64,000 nt of DNA from Rhodoplanes sp. Z2-YC6860 (GCF_001579845.1 NZ_CP007440.1:4300029-4364028); one strand, 5' to 3'. Shown: positions 1 through 9,570, counted from the first letter of the stretch. The notes: a model not told the origin generated them from the letters alone. Translations and numbers: made by a program.

Positions 1-530
1 ACATGCTGTTTCAGTCCTTCGTCAAGGCCGACGAAGGCGAACTGTCGCGGCGGCTCGCCGATCTCGTCCGCCGCGAGACCTGCGCGGATGTGGCGCGCGA
101 GATGCAACTTGGTGAGGCGATCCGGCTCGGCGCTTCGGAGGCCAATGCCGGAGGCCGCACCCGCACCGCGATTCTGGCCGACGTCTGCGAGGCGGTGATC
201 GGCGCGGTCTATCTCGACGGCGGGTTTCCCGCTTCGGTGAAACTCGTCGAGAAATTCTGGGGCGAGCGGATGCGCGTGCCGGCAAAGCCGCTGCGCGATC
301 CCAAGACCATGCTGCAGGAATGGGCGCAGGCGCGCAGCCTGCCGACGCCGGCCTACAAGGAGGTCGAGCGCACTGGGCCGCACCACAGCCCGGTGTTTCG
401 GATTTCGGTGACTCTGCCGGACCGCGAACCGGCCGAAGGCATTGGCCGATCCAAGCGCTCGGCCGAGCAGGCCGCGGCGGAAGCGCTGCTCAAGCTCGTC
501 GGCGTACTGACGGATCGTCCCAATGCCTGA
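1..530 (+). CDS. rnc: Ribonuclease III, C-terminal part (cut by window edge)
   Basis: RNase III cleaves double-stranded RNA and takes part in rRNA and mRNA processing in the cytoplasm. The visible 175 residues hold the end of the catalytic RNase III domain, including the conserved stretch LADVCEAVIGAVYLDGG around residues 59-75. A double-stranded RNA-binding domain follows, from about residue 101 (DPKTMLQEWAQ) to 168, with the typical SKRSAEQAAAEALL helix. The start codon lies upstream of the window, so the ATG at position 3 is internal. The stop overlaps the start of era by 8 bases, as in many alphaproteobacterial rnc-era operons. Confidence 0.95.
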   Translation, partial: MLFQSFVKADEGELSRRLADLVRRETCADVAREMQLGEAIRLGASEANAGGRTRTAILADVCEAVIGAVYLDGGFPASVKLVEKFWGERMRVPAKPLRDPKTMLQEWAQARSLPTPAYKEVERTGPHHSPVFRISVTLPDREPAEGIGRSKRSAEQAAAEALLKLVGVLTDRPNA

Positions 531-1458
531 GCATACCGAGAGCGCGGTCCAAGACACGAACCAGCCCACCCGCTGCGGTTTCGTCGCGTTGATCGGCGCG
601 CCGAACGCCGGAAAATCGACGCTGACCAACGCGCTGGTCGGCAGCAAGGTCGCGATCGTTTCCCCCAAGGTGCAGACCACCCGCACGCTGGTGCGGGGCA
701 TCGCCATGGAAGGGCCGGCGCAACTCATCTTCATCGACACGCCGGGGATCTTTTCGCCACGGCGCCGGCTTGATCGGGCCATGGTGACGACCGCTTGGAC
801 CGGCGCGCACGACGCCGACGTTGTCGCGGTGCTGATCGATGCCAAGAAAGGCCTCGACGACGAGGCCGAAGGGATCATCGGGAAGCTCGACGAAGTGCGG
901 CAGCCGAAGGTTCTGATCCTCAACAAGGTCGACCTTGTCGACAAGGAGAAGCTGCTGGGTCTCGCGCAAGCGCTCAATACGAAGGCCAGGTTCGACACGA
1001 CCTTCATGATCTCCGCGCTGAGCGGCGACGGCGTCGCCGACGTGCGCAAATGGCTCGCCGGGCATGTGCCCGAAGGCCCGTGGCACTATCCCGAGGACGA
1101 GGTTTCGGATGCGCCCGTGCGCATGCTCGCCGCCGAGATCACCCGCGAAAAGCTTTATCTCAAGCTCCATCAGGAACTGCCGTATCAGTCGACGGTCGAA
1201 ACCGAGACCTGGACCGAACGCAAGGACGGCTCAGTGCGGATCGAGCAGACCATTTTCGTGGAGCGTGAGAGCCAGCGGAAGATCGTGCTCGGCAAGGGCG
1301 GCCAGACCATCAAGGCGATCGGCGAGGCGGCGCGGCGCGAACTCGCCGAGATCATCGAGCAGCCGGTCCATCTGTTCCTGTTCGTCAAGGTGCGCGAGGA
1401 CTGGGGCAACGATCCAGAGCGCTACCGGCAGATGGGTCTGGAATTTCCCAAGGAATGA
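523..1458 (+). CDS. era: GTPase Era
   Basis: Era is an essential GTPase that binds the 3' end of 16S rRNA and assists 30S subunit maturation. The 311-residue protein shows the P-loop GAPNAGKST at residues 25-33, the G3 motif DTPG at 72-75 and the G4 motif NKVD at 134-137. The C-terminal KH RNA-binding domain carries the GKGG turn near residue 257. Length is normal for the family. The ATG overlaps the end of rnc by 8 bases and its stop overlaps the next start as ATGA, so rnc, era and the following gene are probably translationally coupled. Confidence 0.97.
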   Translation: MPEHTESAVQDTNQPTRCGFVALIGAPNAGKSTLTNALVGSKVAIVSPKVQTTRTLVRGIAMEGPAQLIFIDTPGIFSPRRRLDRAMVTTAWTGAHDADVVAVLIDAKKGLDDEAEGIIGKLDEVRQPKVLILNKVDLVDKEKLLGLAQALNTKARFDTTFMISALSGDGVADVRKWLAGHVPEGPWHYPEDEVSDAPVRMLAAEITREKLYLKLHQELPYQSTVETETWTERKDGSVRIEQTIFVERESQRKIVLGKGGQTIKAIGEAARRELAEIIEQPVHLFLFVKVREDWGNDPERYRQMGLEFPKE

Positions 1459-2513
1459 GTATGGCGCTCCGCACCGCAGCCGCCGCATTGCTTCTGCTGT
1501 GCGCAGTGGGTGCGGGATGGGCGCAGGACGGCGGCCGCCAAGCGCTGCAGACCAATGAGGCCGATATCGGCGGGTTGCGGCCAGCGGGATCGCTTGCGAC
1601 GGCCGACATCGCCGCGGTGTTCTCTTACGTGCTGAACGCCCTTCCGGAGCGGGTGAACGTCCTGCCCACGGAGAACTACTACTACGTGCGTTTCGTGCGC
1701 GACGGCGTGCGCTATGTCGGCAACATCCGGCTGGCCGCGGCGGACCGCGACCAGGGCAAGGTGAACTTCTCGTATAGCGAAGAGCCCACCGATTGGAACA
1801 GCGAGCCTGAAGAGCGCCACGAGGCTTTCGGCTCCGACAAGGGCGTCTCTGTCGAGAAGCTTTCGCCGCTTGAGTATCGTGTGTCGCGCGCCGGCAAGAG
1901 CGTCACCTTCGCCCTTAACGATTTGTCGAAGGTGAAGCCGCCCGCAGGACTTCTTGCAGCTGATGAGAAATTCTTAGGGCCGGTGTTCGACGAATCCGGC
2001 ATCCGGTTCTTCCTGGTGTTCAACACGCGGCTGAAGATCTTCCATTTCGTGCTCGATGAGACCGAGCCGGTCGCAGATGCCTTCTTTCCCAGCAAGATCA
2101 CGACCCAGATCGAAATCGGCAAACGCACCGGCTTTGCATTCTACGTCGCGGGCAGCCGGAAGATTCTGATCGGCGCGAGCGAGCGGCAGTCGCGGCTCAA
2201 CACCTATCTCGATGGCCCCTTCGACCAGCTGCCGGAGAACTTCATCGCCGGCGACGAACTGCGCGACGCCGAGATTGCCGCCGAGCCCGGCGTGAAGGGG
2301 CACATCGACCGTCTCGGCAATTTCGACAACGGCGAGGGGCGCTTTCTGATCCATCCCTACATGCTTTACCGCGAGCTGGCCGATCTCGCGGTGTTTCAGC
2401 GTTGCGTCACGTCGCCGAGGATCAAGCCGGGCGACCGGCCGCTTTGCTTCGTGATCGATGATGAGGAGGCGCAGCGGAAACATCCGCGGCCGCGGGCGCT
2501 GACGAGGCGTTGA
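1455..2513 (+). CDS. Conserved secreted protein of unknown function
   Basis: I do not recognise a named family for this 352-residue protein. It begins with a clear Sec signal peptide (MSMALRTAAAALLLLCAVGAGWA, cleavage likely just before QDGG), so it should be periplasmic. The mature part is mixed and soluble, without further membrane segments, and ends in a basic tail. The start overlaps the era stop as ATGA; a second ATG lies two codons later. Its place between era and recO suggests expression with the rnc operon, but nothing in the sequence ties it to RNA or DNA metabolism. Confidence 0.8.
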   Translation: MSMALRTAAAALLLLCAVGAGWAQDGGRQALQTNEADIGGLRPAGSLATADIAAVFSYVLNALPERVNVLPTENYYYVRFVRDGVRYVGNIRLAAADRDQGKVNFSYSEEPTDWNSEPEERHEAFGSDKGVSVEKLSPLEYRVSRAGKSVTFALNDLSKVKPPAGLLAADEKFLGPVFDESGIRFFLVFNTRLKIFHFVLDETEPVADAFFPSKITTQIEIGKRTGFAFYVAGSRKILIGASERQSRLNTYLDGPFDQLPENFIAGDELRDAEIAAEPGVKGHIDRLGNFDNGEGRFLIHPYMLYRELADLAVFQRCVTSPRIKPGDRPLCFVIDDEEAQRKHPRPRALTRR

Positions 2514-2583
2514 GCGCCGCCGGTGTTCCAAATCCGAAGTCCGCGCGGTTGTTCAGCAGGCTGGCGGGGATTAAAATTGTCCC

Positions 2584-3330
2584 ATGGAATGGACCGATGA
2601 CGGCATCGTGCTGGGGACCCGGCGCCACGGCGAGGCGAATGCCATTCTCGAAGTCCTGACCCAGGACCACGGCCGTTATCTCGGCTTGGTGCGCGGTGGT
2701 GGCAGCTCCCGGCAGCGGCCGATGCTGCAGCCCGGCAACGCGGTGCGGGTGACCTGGCGGGCGCGGCTCGACGAACATCTCGGGCACTATCAGGTCGAGC
2801 CGCTGCGGCTGCATGGCGCCGCGCAGCTTGCGGCCTCGCACGCACTCTACGGCATCACGCATCTTGCGGCGCTGTGCCGGCTGCTGGCGGAGCGCGATCC
2901 GCATCCGGAGCTTTATGAGCAGCTTGTCGGTATTTTGGAGCTCTTCAGCGAGCCGCTGACCGTCGCGGCCGCGATTGTGCGTTTCGAGTTGCAGATCCTG
3001 GCCGAGCTTGGTTTCGGCCTCGATCTCGAAAGCTGTGCCGCGACCGGGACAATGAACGATCTCGGTTTCGTGTCGCCGAAATCGGGCAGGGCGGTGTCAC
3101 GACTCGCTGCCGAGCCCTGGCAGGATCGGATGTTCCGATTGCCGGCCTTCCTGTCGGCAGAGGTCGAGCCTTCATCCGAGGACATTGCCGACGGCTTCGC
3201 GCTGACGGGTTTTTTCATCTCGCGCCGCGTGCTCGAGCCGCGCGGTCTGACCTTCGCCGATGCCCGCGAAGGGTTCCTGACAGCCGTGTTCGGCCGGCAG
3301 CCCGGAGCGCCGGCGCGGATCGCGCAATAG
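2584..3330 (+). CDS. recO: DNA repair protein RecO
   Basis: RecO acts with RecF and RecR to load RecA on SSB-coated single-stranded DNA and to anneal strands. The 248-residue protein has the N-terminal OB-fold opening [17 protein letters not shown], followed by the helical RecO_C region with the usual LYERLLGLL-like segment (here [12 protein letters not shown], about residue 108). Family length and the rnc-era-recO gene order, common in Hyphomicrobiales, support the call. The zinc-binding cysteine pattern seen in some RecO proteins is largely absent, as is common in this lineage. Confidence 0.95.
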   Translation: MEWTDDGIVLGTRRHGEANAILEVLTQDHGRYLGLVRGGGSSRQRPMLQPGNAVRVTWRARLDEHLGHYQVEPLRLHGAAQLAASHALYGITHLAALCRLLAERDPHPELYEQLVGILELFSEPLTVAAAIVRFELQILAELGFGLDLESCAATGTMNDLGFVSPKSGRAVSRLAAEPWQDRMFRLPAFLSAEVEPSSEDIADGFALTGFFISRRVLEPRGLTFADAREGFLTAVFGRQPGAPARIAQ

Positions 3331-3346
3331 CCGAAGCCGGCTGGCC

Positions 3347-3562
3347 TTAGCGGCTGGTCATGCTTTTGGTGTTCCAGCAGAACAGCCGGCCGCAGGCTTC
3401 GCGGATGCAGTTCGTCGGGACTTGCTCTACGGCCCGCGAAACCGGGGCCGACGAGCTGATGCGATATGACGCATGGGCCGGAATCCGATCGCCCGCCGAA
3501 GCATTGGAGATGGTGGCAAGGCCGACAGCGGCGAGGAAAGCCGCTCCAAACAGATACCGCAC
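3347..3562 (-). CDS. Small secreted protein, unknown function
   Basis: This 71-residue ORF starts with GTG and has a convincing signal peptide (MRYLFGAAFLAAVGLATISNASA, then GDRIP). The mature part of about 48 residues contains three cysteines (CIREACGRLFC), which could form disulfides in the periplasm. It lies convergent with recO, 16 bases from its stop. The ribosome binding site is weak, and no family is recognised, so the call rests on the signal peptide and cysteine spacing only. Confidence 0.5.
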   Translation of the reverse strand: MRYLFGAAFLAAVGLATISNASAGDRIPAHASYRISSSAPVSRAVEQVPTNCIREACGRLFCWNTKSMTSR

Positions 3563-3707
3563 GTTCGCACTCTACCGCCCTAGGGGCCTCACCCAGGGCT
3601 CACTCGAAGCGCCGCATTGATATTTTTGCCCGAACCTGCGGCTTGCGGCAAGCCGCCGCAAGGCGATTTTGCAACGGCAAAGGCTGGCAGGTCCGCAGCG
3701 GCGGATT

Positions 3708-3941
3708 CTAGCGCCGGCGCCAGAACCGCCACGAATAGCGGCCCGGCCGCCACCAGCAGAGCCGCCGGCTGGTGAAATACCGGTGGCGGCAGACATAGAC
3801 CACCTGATCAACCGCATTGGTCTCGGCAACGCCAGCCTGGATGCCGGAAGCGGTGCCGACCGTCATGGCGCTCGCGGGAATGAGAGCTGCCGCTGTCAAA
3901 ATGGTCGAAGCAGCGGTGAGCGTAAGCAGAGCACGACGCAT
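3708..3941 (-). CDS. Small secreted Arg/Trp-rich protein
   Basis: The 77-residue protein has a signal peptide (MRRALLTLTAASTILTAAALIPASA) and a short mature part ending in a basic, tryptophan-rich tail (CWWRPGRYSWRFWRRR). Small proteins with this VCRHRY...CWWRPGRY ending recur in Bradyrhizobium-like genomes from memory, with no known function. The start at 3941 was chosen because it follows a strong GGGAGGG ribosome binding site and gives the signal peptide; a longer frame reaching 4262 has a low-complexity, non-secretory N-terminus and is rejected. Confidence 0.7.
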   Translation of the reverse strand: MRRALLTLTAASTILTAAALIPASAMTVGTASGIQAGVAETNAVDQVVYVCRHRYFTSRRLCWWRPGRYSWRFWRRR

Positions 3942-4080
3942 CGAGAATCCCTCCCTGGGCTGCCCCTTTCGTCTGCGTGCCTCACATCGCGCGCGCTTGC
4001 AAGGCCGCTGCAACACGTCCTCACAAAACAAAGCCGACCGCTTGCGCGGCCGGCTCGTTATCAATTGAAAGCGTGAAAGC

Positions 4081-4371
4081 TTAGAAGCAGTAGTAGCGCC
4101 GGCTGCTCCACGGCCGATGGCACCAAGCGCCCCAGCCACGGCCACGGCCCCAACCACGGCCCCATCCGCCACGGCCACGACCACGGCCCCAGCCACCACC
4201 ACGCCCACGGCCTCCGCCGCCACGGCCGCCGCGCGCTTCAGCGCTCGTCGTGCTCGTCGCAAGGAAAACGCCGGAGGTCGTCACCGTGCCCACCGCGTAA
4301 ACTGCCAGAAGCGCACCGGCTGCCAATACGCGCGTCACGGCCTTCCGAACGCCAGTTTTCTCGATCGCCAT
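4081..4371 (-). CDS. Secreted Gly/Arg/Trp-rich repeat protein
   Basis: The 96-residue protein has an N-terminal signal/membrane segment (about residues 10-45, ending SAEA) and then a low-complexity mature part made of GRGGGWGRGRG-type repeats, closing with WCHRPWSSRRYYCF. The extreme Gly/Arg/Trp content suggests a disordered periplasmic or surface peptide. A well-formed EcfG-type promoter (GGAAC-N16-CGTT) lies about 130 bases upstream, so it is probably a general stress response gene. Function is unknown. Confidence 0.75.
   Translation of the reverse strand: MAIEKTGVRKAVTRVLAAGALLAVYAVGTVTTSGVFLATSTTSAEARGGRGGGGRGRGGGWGRGRGRGGWGRGWGRGRGWGAWCHRPWSSRRYYCF
4125..4235. repeat. Degenerate tandem repeat inside the Gly-rich gene
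   Basis: The plus strand shows repeated CCACGGCC / CCACGGCCCC units with spacing of 6-15 bases. They encode the Gly-Arg-Gly-Trp repeats of the minus-strand gene at 4081-4371. Slippage here would change repeat number in the protein. Confidence 0.7.
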
Positions 4372-4850
4372 TTAGTTCTCTCCTATTTTGTCTCGCCAAA
4401 GCGAAACCATTCCAGCGGAGTTGTGGCGCCGAAAATCCGGGCGCCGGCGGTCGCGCAAAAAAAAGCACTTGAATTCAAGTCTCGTGCTTCGTCGAAGCAA
4501 AACGGTATCGCTGCCTGAATGTTCCCAGCTGCGGGACCGGAAGCCCCGTTAACGCATGAAAGATAAGGCAAACCAGCGAAAACCGTCAAGCAACGGACGG
4601 CATTGCGTAAGCGGATCGTTTCGCAACGCAGTATGAAGCGTTGTTCAGACTGCAAGCATGTTCACTTTGACACAGCGCATGCGCGGCCGCATGTCACAAC
4701 TTCGACACGTGGACAGGGATTGCTGCGCTTGATCGCTCCGCCCGCCCGTGATGCATTCACCTCAACGTAATAACTCGTCGTCACCTCCGCGAAATTTCGC
4801 GATCGGTTGCGCTGCTTCGTCGCGGCTGACCGTCAACCCAAAGTGACCCT
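4372..4850. other. Intergenic region with promoter elements, no gene seen
   Basis: This 479-base gap separates the minus-strand Gly-rich gene from the plus-strand carbamoyltransferase gene. It holds an EcfG-type promoter for the minus strand, a perfect 14-base palindrome ACTTGAATTCAAGT at 4467-4480 just downstream of that promoter's expected start point, and a small hairpin GCTTC-GTC-GAAGC at 4487-4499. No open frame in it has coding character. Confidence 0.6.
4501..4525 (-). promoter_or_regulatory. EcfG-type (general stress response) promoter
   Basis: On the minus strand the sequence reads GGAAC (4525-4521), 16 bases, CGTT (4504-4501). This matches exactly the GGAAC-N16/17-CGTT consensus known for EcfG sigma factors of alphaproteobacteria. 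It points at the Gly-rich secreted protein gene starting at 4371, giving a leader of roughly 120 bases. Confidence 0.75.
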
Positions 4851-6671
4851 ATGCCGGACAAGAACACCTACATTATCGGTATCAACGCCTACGACCACGA
4901 CGTGAGCGCTTGCCTGCTTCGCAACGGTGAGGTTGCTTTCGCAATTGCGAAGGAACGGATCAACCGGCAGAAAAATGCGACGGGCTTCTACCACGAGGCC
5001 GTGGAGTATTGCCTGAGGGCCGAGGGCATCACGATCGACGATGTCGATCTGGTGGTGCGCAACACCTACGTGCTGCCGGTCGACGAACTGGAGAAGCGGC
5101 TCACCTACATGGAGATGCCGCTTTACCTGCCGGCGATGGAGCGCGAACTCGCAAAGAACCATCCGTGGTTCAACACCAAGTCCGACAAGGTCGTCACGAT
5201 CTCGCATCACCTCGCACATGCCTACAGCGCGTTTGCGGCCTGTCCGTTCGAAGAGGGCGTGGTGATGATTGTCGACGGCGTCGGCGGCTATCGCAGCGAC
5301 GTCATGGAGCCGTATCCGCAGTCGCCCAGCAACGCGTCGCCGCTCGCGCGTGAGTCCGAGAGCTACTACCGTTTCAGCGGCTCGAATCTCGAAGCGATCA
5401 AGAAGGTCTGGCTTGAGCCGGGCAAAGGCTTTCTCTCGGACGAGTTCTACAACATGCAGGGCCTTGGCGCGGTTTACAGCCGCGTCTCGACCTACGTATT
5501 CGGCGACTGGAACAAATGCGGCGAGCTGATGGGACTCGCGCCTTACGGACGCCCCCATGCGGCGAAGCCGTTTCTCGAAATGCAGAATGGCGACCTCAAG
5601 GTGAATCCGTGGCCCGAGGCTTACAACCAGCCCTGGCTTGAGGAAGTCGCCGCCGGGCGGAAGTGGGACGCGGATCCCGCCATGAAGCATTGGGAGGATC
5701 TGGCCTGGCAGATCCAGGACGACACCGAACAGGTGCTGCTCGCGCGCGCCCGCTGGCTGCGCGAGACCACGAGCGCGAAAAATCTCGTCATGGCGGGCGG
5801 CGTGGCGCTCAACTGCGTCGCCAATGGCAAGCTCGCGCGGGAAGCAGGCTTCGAAAACGTCTGGGTTCAGCCGGCCGCCGGCGATGACGGCAATGCCATC
5901 GGCTGCGCGCTCTACGGCCATCTCGCGGTGATGAAGCAGCCGCGCAAGTACACCATCGAGCATGCGTTTTTCGGGCGGCCTTACAGCGACCAGGAGGTCA
6001 AGGACGCGATCAGCAAGACGGCGATCAAGCTCGTGAGCAAGGCCGTGGTGAGTCCGGACATCTGCAAGGAGACCGCGAAGATCCTCGCCGACGGCAACGT
6101 GATCGGCTGGTTCCAGGGCCGCTCGGAGTTCGGCCCGCGGGCGCTCGGCAACCGCAGCATCATCGCCGACCCGCGCACGCCGGAGATGAAGGACATCCTC
6201 AACAGCCGTGTGAAGCACCGCCAGCCGTTCCGGCCGTTCGCTCCGATCGTGCTGGAAGAGCGCGCCGACGAGATTTTCTTAGGCCCAGGCGACTCGCCCT
6301 ACATGTTGATGGCGAAGCAGGTGCATCCGGACTGGAAAGACAAAATTCCGGCCGTGGTCCATGTCGATGGCACCGCGCGGGTGCAGACCGTCTCCGAGAA
6401 GACAAACCCGCGACTCTACCGGTTGCTCAAGGAGTTCGAGGCGCTCACCGGCGTGCCGGTGCTGATCAACACCTCGTTCAACATCAAGGGCGAGCCGATC
6501 GTCGAGACGCCGCAGGACGCACTCGAGTGCTTCCTGGGCACCGGCATCGATTACCTGATCCTCCACGACATCATCATGTCGAAGACCGCGCTCCACAAGG
6601 TGCTGACGCCGGTGCTCGGCGTCTATTCGGACGTCAAGTTCATCGTCCAGAGCGGCATGCAGGCGGCGTAA
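4851..6671 (+). CDS. NodU/CmcH-family carbamoyltransferase
   Basis: Members transfer a carbamoyl group from carbamoyl phosphate to a hydroxyl of a sugar or antibiotic; NodU modifies Nod factors. The 606-residue protein has the N-terminal Kae1-like ATPase half, with HHLAHAYSAF near residue 119 and VDGVGG near 140, and the C-terminal carbamoyltransferase half, with GRSEFGPRALGNRS near 423 and LINTSFNIKGEP near 539. These are the signature motifs of the family. No nod, antibiotic or polysaccharide genes flank it, so the acceptor cannot be told; a role in modifying a cell-surface sugar is a guess. It sits alone between two unrelated units. Confidence 0.85.
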   Translation: MPDKNTYIIGINAYDHDVSACLLRNGEVAFAIAKERINRQKNATGFYHEAVEYCLRAEGITIDDVDLVVRNTYVLPVDELEKRLTYMEMPLYLPAMERELAKNHPWFNTKSDKVVTISHHLAHAYSAFAACPFEEGVVMIVDGVGGYRSDVMEPYPQSPSNASPLARESESYYRFSGSNLEAIKKVWLEPGKGFLSDEFYNMQGLGAVYSRVSTYVFGDWNKCGELMGLAPYGRPHAAKPFLEMQNGDLKVNPWPEAYNQPWLEEVAAGRKWDADPAMKHWEDLAWQIQDDTEQVLLARARWLRETTSAKNLVMAGGVALNCVANGKLAREAGFENVWVQPAAGDDGNAIGCALYGHLAVMKQPRKYTIEHAFFGRPYSDQEVKDAISKTAIKLVSKAVVSPDICKETAKILADGNVIGWFQGRSEFGPRALGNRSIIADPRTPEMKDILNSRVKHRQPFRPFAPIVLEERADEIFLGPGDSPYMLMAKQVHPDWKDKIPAVVHVDGTARVQTVSEKTNPRLYRLLKEFEALTGVPVLINTSFNIKGEPIVETPQDALECFLGTGIDYLILHDIIMSKTALHKVLTPVLGVYSDVKFIVQSGMQAA

Positions 6672-6694
6672 TCCGCTGCAAAAACCGAGGGTTC

Positions 6695-6716
6695 CAGCCC
6701 GCCTGTTGGCGGGCTG
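6695..6716 (+). terminator. Hairpin after carbamoyltransferase gene
   Basis: CAGCCCGCC, a TGTT loop and GGCGGGCTG form a perfect 9-bp stem 23 bases after the stop at 6671. There is no following T-run, so it may be an intrinsic terminator of weak type or an mRNA-stabilising hairpin. Confidence 0.5.
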
Positions 6717-6761
6717 AATCTCCGCTTGTCCGCTTGATTCGGACGCAGTACCCCAACGTCC

Positions 6762-9032
6762 ATGGGTAAGACTCTGATTCCCGCTGAACCGTCCGATATC
6801 CAGGAAATCCAGCTCCGCGAGGCTCTGGAAGAGCGCTATCTCGCCTATGCGCTGTCCACCATCACGGGCCGGGCGTTGCCGGACGCCCGCGATGGTCTCA
6901 AGCCTGTGCACCGGCGCATCCTCTACGGGATGCGGCTCCTGCGGCTAGATCCAGGCGCGGCGTTCAAGAAGTCCGCCAAGATCGTCGGCGACGTGATGGG
7001 CACGTTCCATCCGCACGGCGATCAGGCGATCTACGACGCGCTGGTGCGCCTCGCGCAGGACTTCGCCTCGCGCTATCCGCTGATCGACGGGCAGGGCAAC
7101 TTCGGCAATATCGACGGCGATAACCCGGCCGCCTACCGCTACACCGAAGCGCGCATGACCGAGGTCGCGCGGCTTCTCCTCGAAGGCATCGACGAGGATG
7201 CGGTCGACTTCCGGCCGAACTACGACGGCCAGTCCACCGAGCCGGTGGTGCTGCCCGGCGCGTTCCCCAATCTGCTCGCCAACGGTGCGCAAGGCATCGC
7301 GGTCGGCATGGCGACCGCGATCCCGCCGCACAACGTGCACGAGATCTGCGACGCCGCGCTGTTCCTGATCGACAATCCGAATGCGCGGCCGAAGACGCTG
7401 CTCAAATACATCAAAGGCCCGGACTTCCCGACCGGCGGCATCATCGTCGACAAGCCCGACGCCATCGCCGAGGCCTACGCCACCGGCCGCGGCTCGTTCC
7501 GTGTCCGTGCCAAGTGGACCAAGGAAGAGGGCAGCCGCGGCACCTGGCAGATCGTCGTCACGGAGATTCCGTGGCTGGTGCAGAAGCAGCGCCTGATCGA
7601 GCGGATGGCCGAGCTCTACAACGAGAAGAAGCTGCCGCTGATCGACACCTTCCGCGACGAGTCCACCGAGGACGTTCGCATCGTCATCGAGCCGAAGTCG
7701 CGCACGGTCGATCCCGGCATCCTGATGGAGTCGCTGTTCAAGCTGACCGAGCTTGAGAGCCGCATTCCGCTCAACATGAACGTGCTTTCCAAGGGCAAGG
7801 TGCCCAAGGTGATGGACCTCGCCGAGGTCCTCAGAGAATGGCTCGATCACCGCCGCGAGGTGCTGATCCGCCGTTCCAGGCACCGCCTGAGCGAGATCGA
7901 GCACCGCCTTGAAGTCTTGGGCGGTCTGCTCGTCGCCTATCTCAATCTCGACGAGGTCATCCGGATCATCCGCACCGAGGACGAGCCGAAGCCCGTCCTG
8001 ATGAAGCGGTTCAAGATCACCGACGTCCAGGCCGACGCCATCCTCAACATGCGGCTGCGCAACCTCCGCAAGCTCGAGGAGATGGAGATCCGGCGCGAGG
8101 ACAAGGATCTGCGCACTGAGAAGTCCGGAATCGAAAAGCTCCTGAAGTCCGAGCCGCAGCAGTGGGAGGTGGTCGGCGGCCAGATCAAGGAGGTCCGCGA
8201 GAAGTTCTCCAAGAAGACGCCGCTCGGCAAGCGCCGCACCGAATTCGCAGAGGCGCCCGAGCACGACGAGGCCGCGATGGAAGAGGCCATGGTGGTGCGC
8301 GAGCCGATCACCGTGGTGGTTTCGGAGAAGGGCTGGATCCGCGCGCTGCGCGGCCACCAGACCGATCTGTCAGGCGTCACGTTCAAAACCGATGACGCGC
8401 TGAAATTCGCCTTCCCGGCGGAGACCACGTCCAAAATATTGGCATTTGCCACCAACGGCCGGTTCTACACGCTCGACGCCTCGAAGCTTCCCGGCGGCCG
8501 AGGTCACGGCGAGCCGGTGCGTCTGTTCATCGACATGGAGCAGAACGACGACGTGATTTCGTTATTCCCGTATCACTCCGGGCGGAAATTCATCATCGCC
8601 AGCACCACCGGCCGCGGCTTCATCGTGCCGGAGGCCGACTGCCTCGCCAACACGCGAAAGGGCAAGCAGGTGCTCAACGTGAAGGACGGCGAGAAGGCGG
8701 CAGCCATCAACACTGTCGAGGGCGAACTCGTCGCGAGCATCGGCGAGAACCGCAAGATGGTGATCTTCCCGATCGATCAGGTGCCGGAAATGTCGCGCGG
8801 CGCGGGCGTGCGCTTGCAACGATACAAGGACGGCGCGCTGTCCGACGTCACCACGTTCACGGCCGAAGCAGGCCTCACCTGGATCGACAGCGCCGGCCGC
8901 AGCTTCACGATGACGCTGAAGGAATTGGCCGACTGGCGGGGCAACCGCTCCGACGCCGGCCGGCTCGCGCCCAAGGGCTTCCCGAAGAGCAATCACTTCG
9001 GCCGGCTGCCGGAAGGCAAGAACGGCGCCTGA
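6762..9032 (+). CDS. parC: DNA topoisomerase IV subunit A
   Basis: ParC is the DNA-cleaving subunit of topoisomerase IV, which decatenates daughter chromosomes together with ParE. The 756-residue protein has the winged-helix/tower region with the active-site tyrosine in [10 protein letters not shown] (Tyr127), the quinolone-determining region [15 protein letters not shown] near 80-95, and a C-terminal beta-pinwheel from about 500. The GyrA-box QRRGGKG is absent and the C-terminal domain is short, which favours ParC over GyrA. It appears to be monocistronic. Length fits alphaproteobacterial ParC. Confidence 0.95.
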   Translation: MGKTLIPAEPSDIQEIQLREALEERYLAYALSTITGRALPDARDGLKPVHRRILYGMRLLRLDPGAAFKKSAKIVGDVMGTFHPHGDQAIYDALVRLAQDFASRYPLIDGQGNFGNIDGDNPAAYRYTEARMTEVARLLLEGIDEDAVDFRPNYDGQSTEPVVLPGAFPNLLANGAQGIAVGMATAIPPHNVHEICDAALFLIDNPNARPKTLLKYIKGPDFPTGGIIVDKPDAIAEAYATGRGSFRVRAKWTKEEGSRGTWQIVVTEIPWLVQKQRLIERMAELYNEKKLPLIDTFRDESTEDVRIVIEPKSRTVDPGILMESLFKLTELESRIPLNMNVLSKGKVPKVMDLAEVLREWLDHRREVLIRRSRHRLSEIEHRLEVLGGLLVAYLNLDEVIRIIRTEDEPKPVLMKRFKITDVQADAILNMRLRNLRKLEEMEIRREDKDLRTEKSGIEKLLKSEPQQWEVVGGQIKEVREKFSKKTPLGKRRTEFAEAPEHDEAAMEEAMVVREPITVVVSEKGWIRALRGHQTDLSGVTFKTDDALKFAFPAETTSKILAFATNGRFYTLDASKLPGGRGHGEPVRLFIDMEQNDDVISLFPYHSGRKFIIASTTGRGFIVPEADCLANTRKGKQVLNVKDGEKAAAINTVEGELVASIGENRKMVIFPIDQVPEMSRGAGVRLQRYKDGALSDVTTFTAEAGLTWIDSAGRSFTMTLKELADWRGNRSDAGRLAPKGFPKSNHFGRLPEGKNGA

Positions 9033-9051
9033 TCGGGTAAACCCGTCGGCT

Positions 9052-9074
9052 GCGCGCGGTGTTGAACCGCGCGC
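9052..9074 (+). terminator. Hairpin after parC
   Basis: GCGCGCGGT, loop GTTGA and ACCGCGCGC form a perfect 9-bp stem 20 bases after the parC stop, followed shortly by CGTTTG. This is likely an intrinsic terminator with a poor T-tract. Confidence 0.5.
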
Positions 9075-9123
9075 CGTTTGCCGCGACCAACCTTCGATAT
9101 CCTCATCGAGGGCGGCAGGCACA

Positions 9124-9564
9124 ATGGTTGCGAAGGCACATCGGGTTTCATCCGGCTCCCTGCGATGGCGCGGTGCAGCCGCCGTGCTCGGCGTGGCGGC
9201 GACGCTGCTCATGGCCGCCGCTGCGCAGGCGGCCTGCCTCAAAGCACAGACGGACAATCAGGTCGCCGAGGGCAGGTTGACTTCGGTTCAGGTGAGCGTT
9301 CCGGACTACAAATTCAAAGAGCAGGCCTACATCCTGCAGCTCAAGTCGGACGCTTGTCTTGAAGGGACCGAGGAGTTCGACAAGGTCGACCATACCGATC
9401 GTATCCACGTCTTTTCGCTTGACGACGCCATGCGAAAGAAGCTCCGCGCCGCGGTCGGCAAGACGGTCCGTGTCAGCGGCAATGCATTCGGCGAAGAGAA
9501 CATCCATCATCACGCGCCGATCGTGATGGGGGTGAGCAGCATCGAGTTGCTGCCCGGCAAGTAG
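9124..9564 (+). CDS. Small secreted protein, DUF4431-like
   Basis: The 146-residue protein has a basic N-terminus and a hydrophobic signal segment ending AAAAQAACL near residue 38. The rest resembles DUF4431 proteins: a small beta fold with a C-terminal segment on the theme GKTVRVSGNAFGEENIHHHAPIVM, which matches the family's R-V-x-G-x2-F-x-A-x-T-x-H-H-H-x-P-V ending. The triple histidine suggests possible metal contact. The family has no established function. It ends 6 bases before the convergent antiporter gene. Confidence 0.7.
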   Translation: MVAKAHRVSSGSLRWRGAAAVLGVAATLLMAAAAQAACLKAQTDNQVAEGRLTSVQVSVPDYKFKEQAYILQLKSDACLEGTEEFDKVDHTDRIHVFSLDDAMRKKLRAAVGKTVRVSGNAFGEENIHHHAPIVMGVSSIELLPGK

Positions 9565-9570
9565 CCGTTT

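Noticed and set aside
4833-6218. A 461-residue minus-strand frame opposite the carbamoyltransferase gene
   Set aside because: It is the antisense shadow of a well-supported gene and has no recognisable domain.
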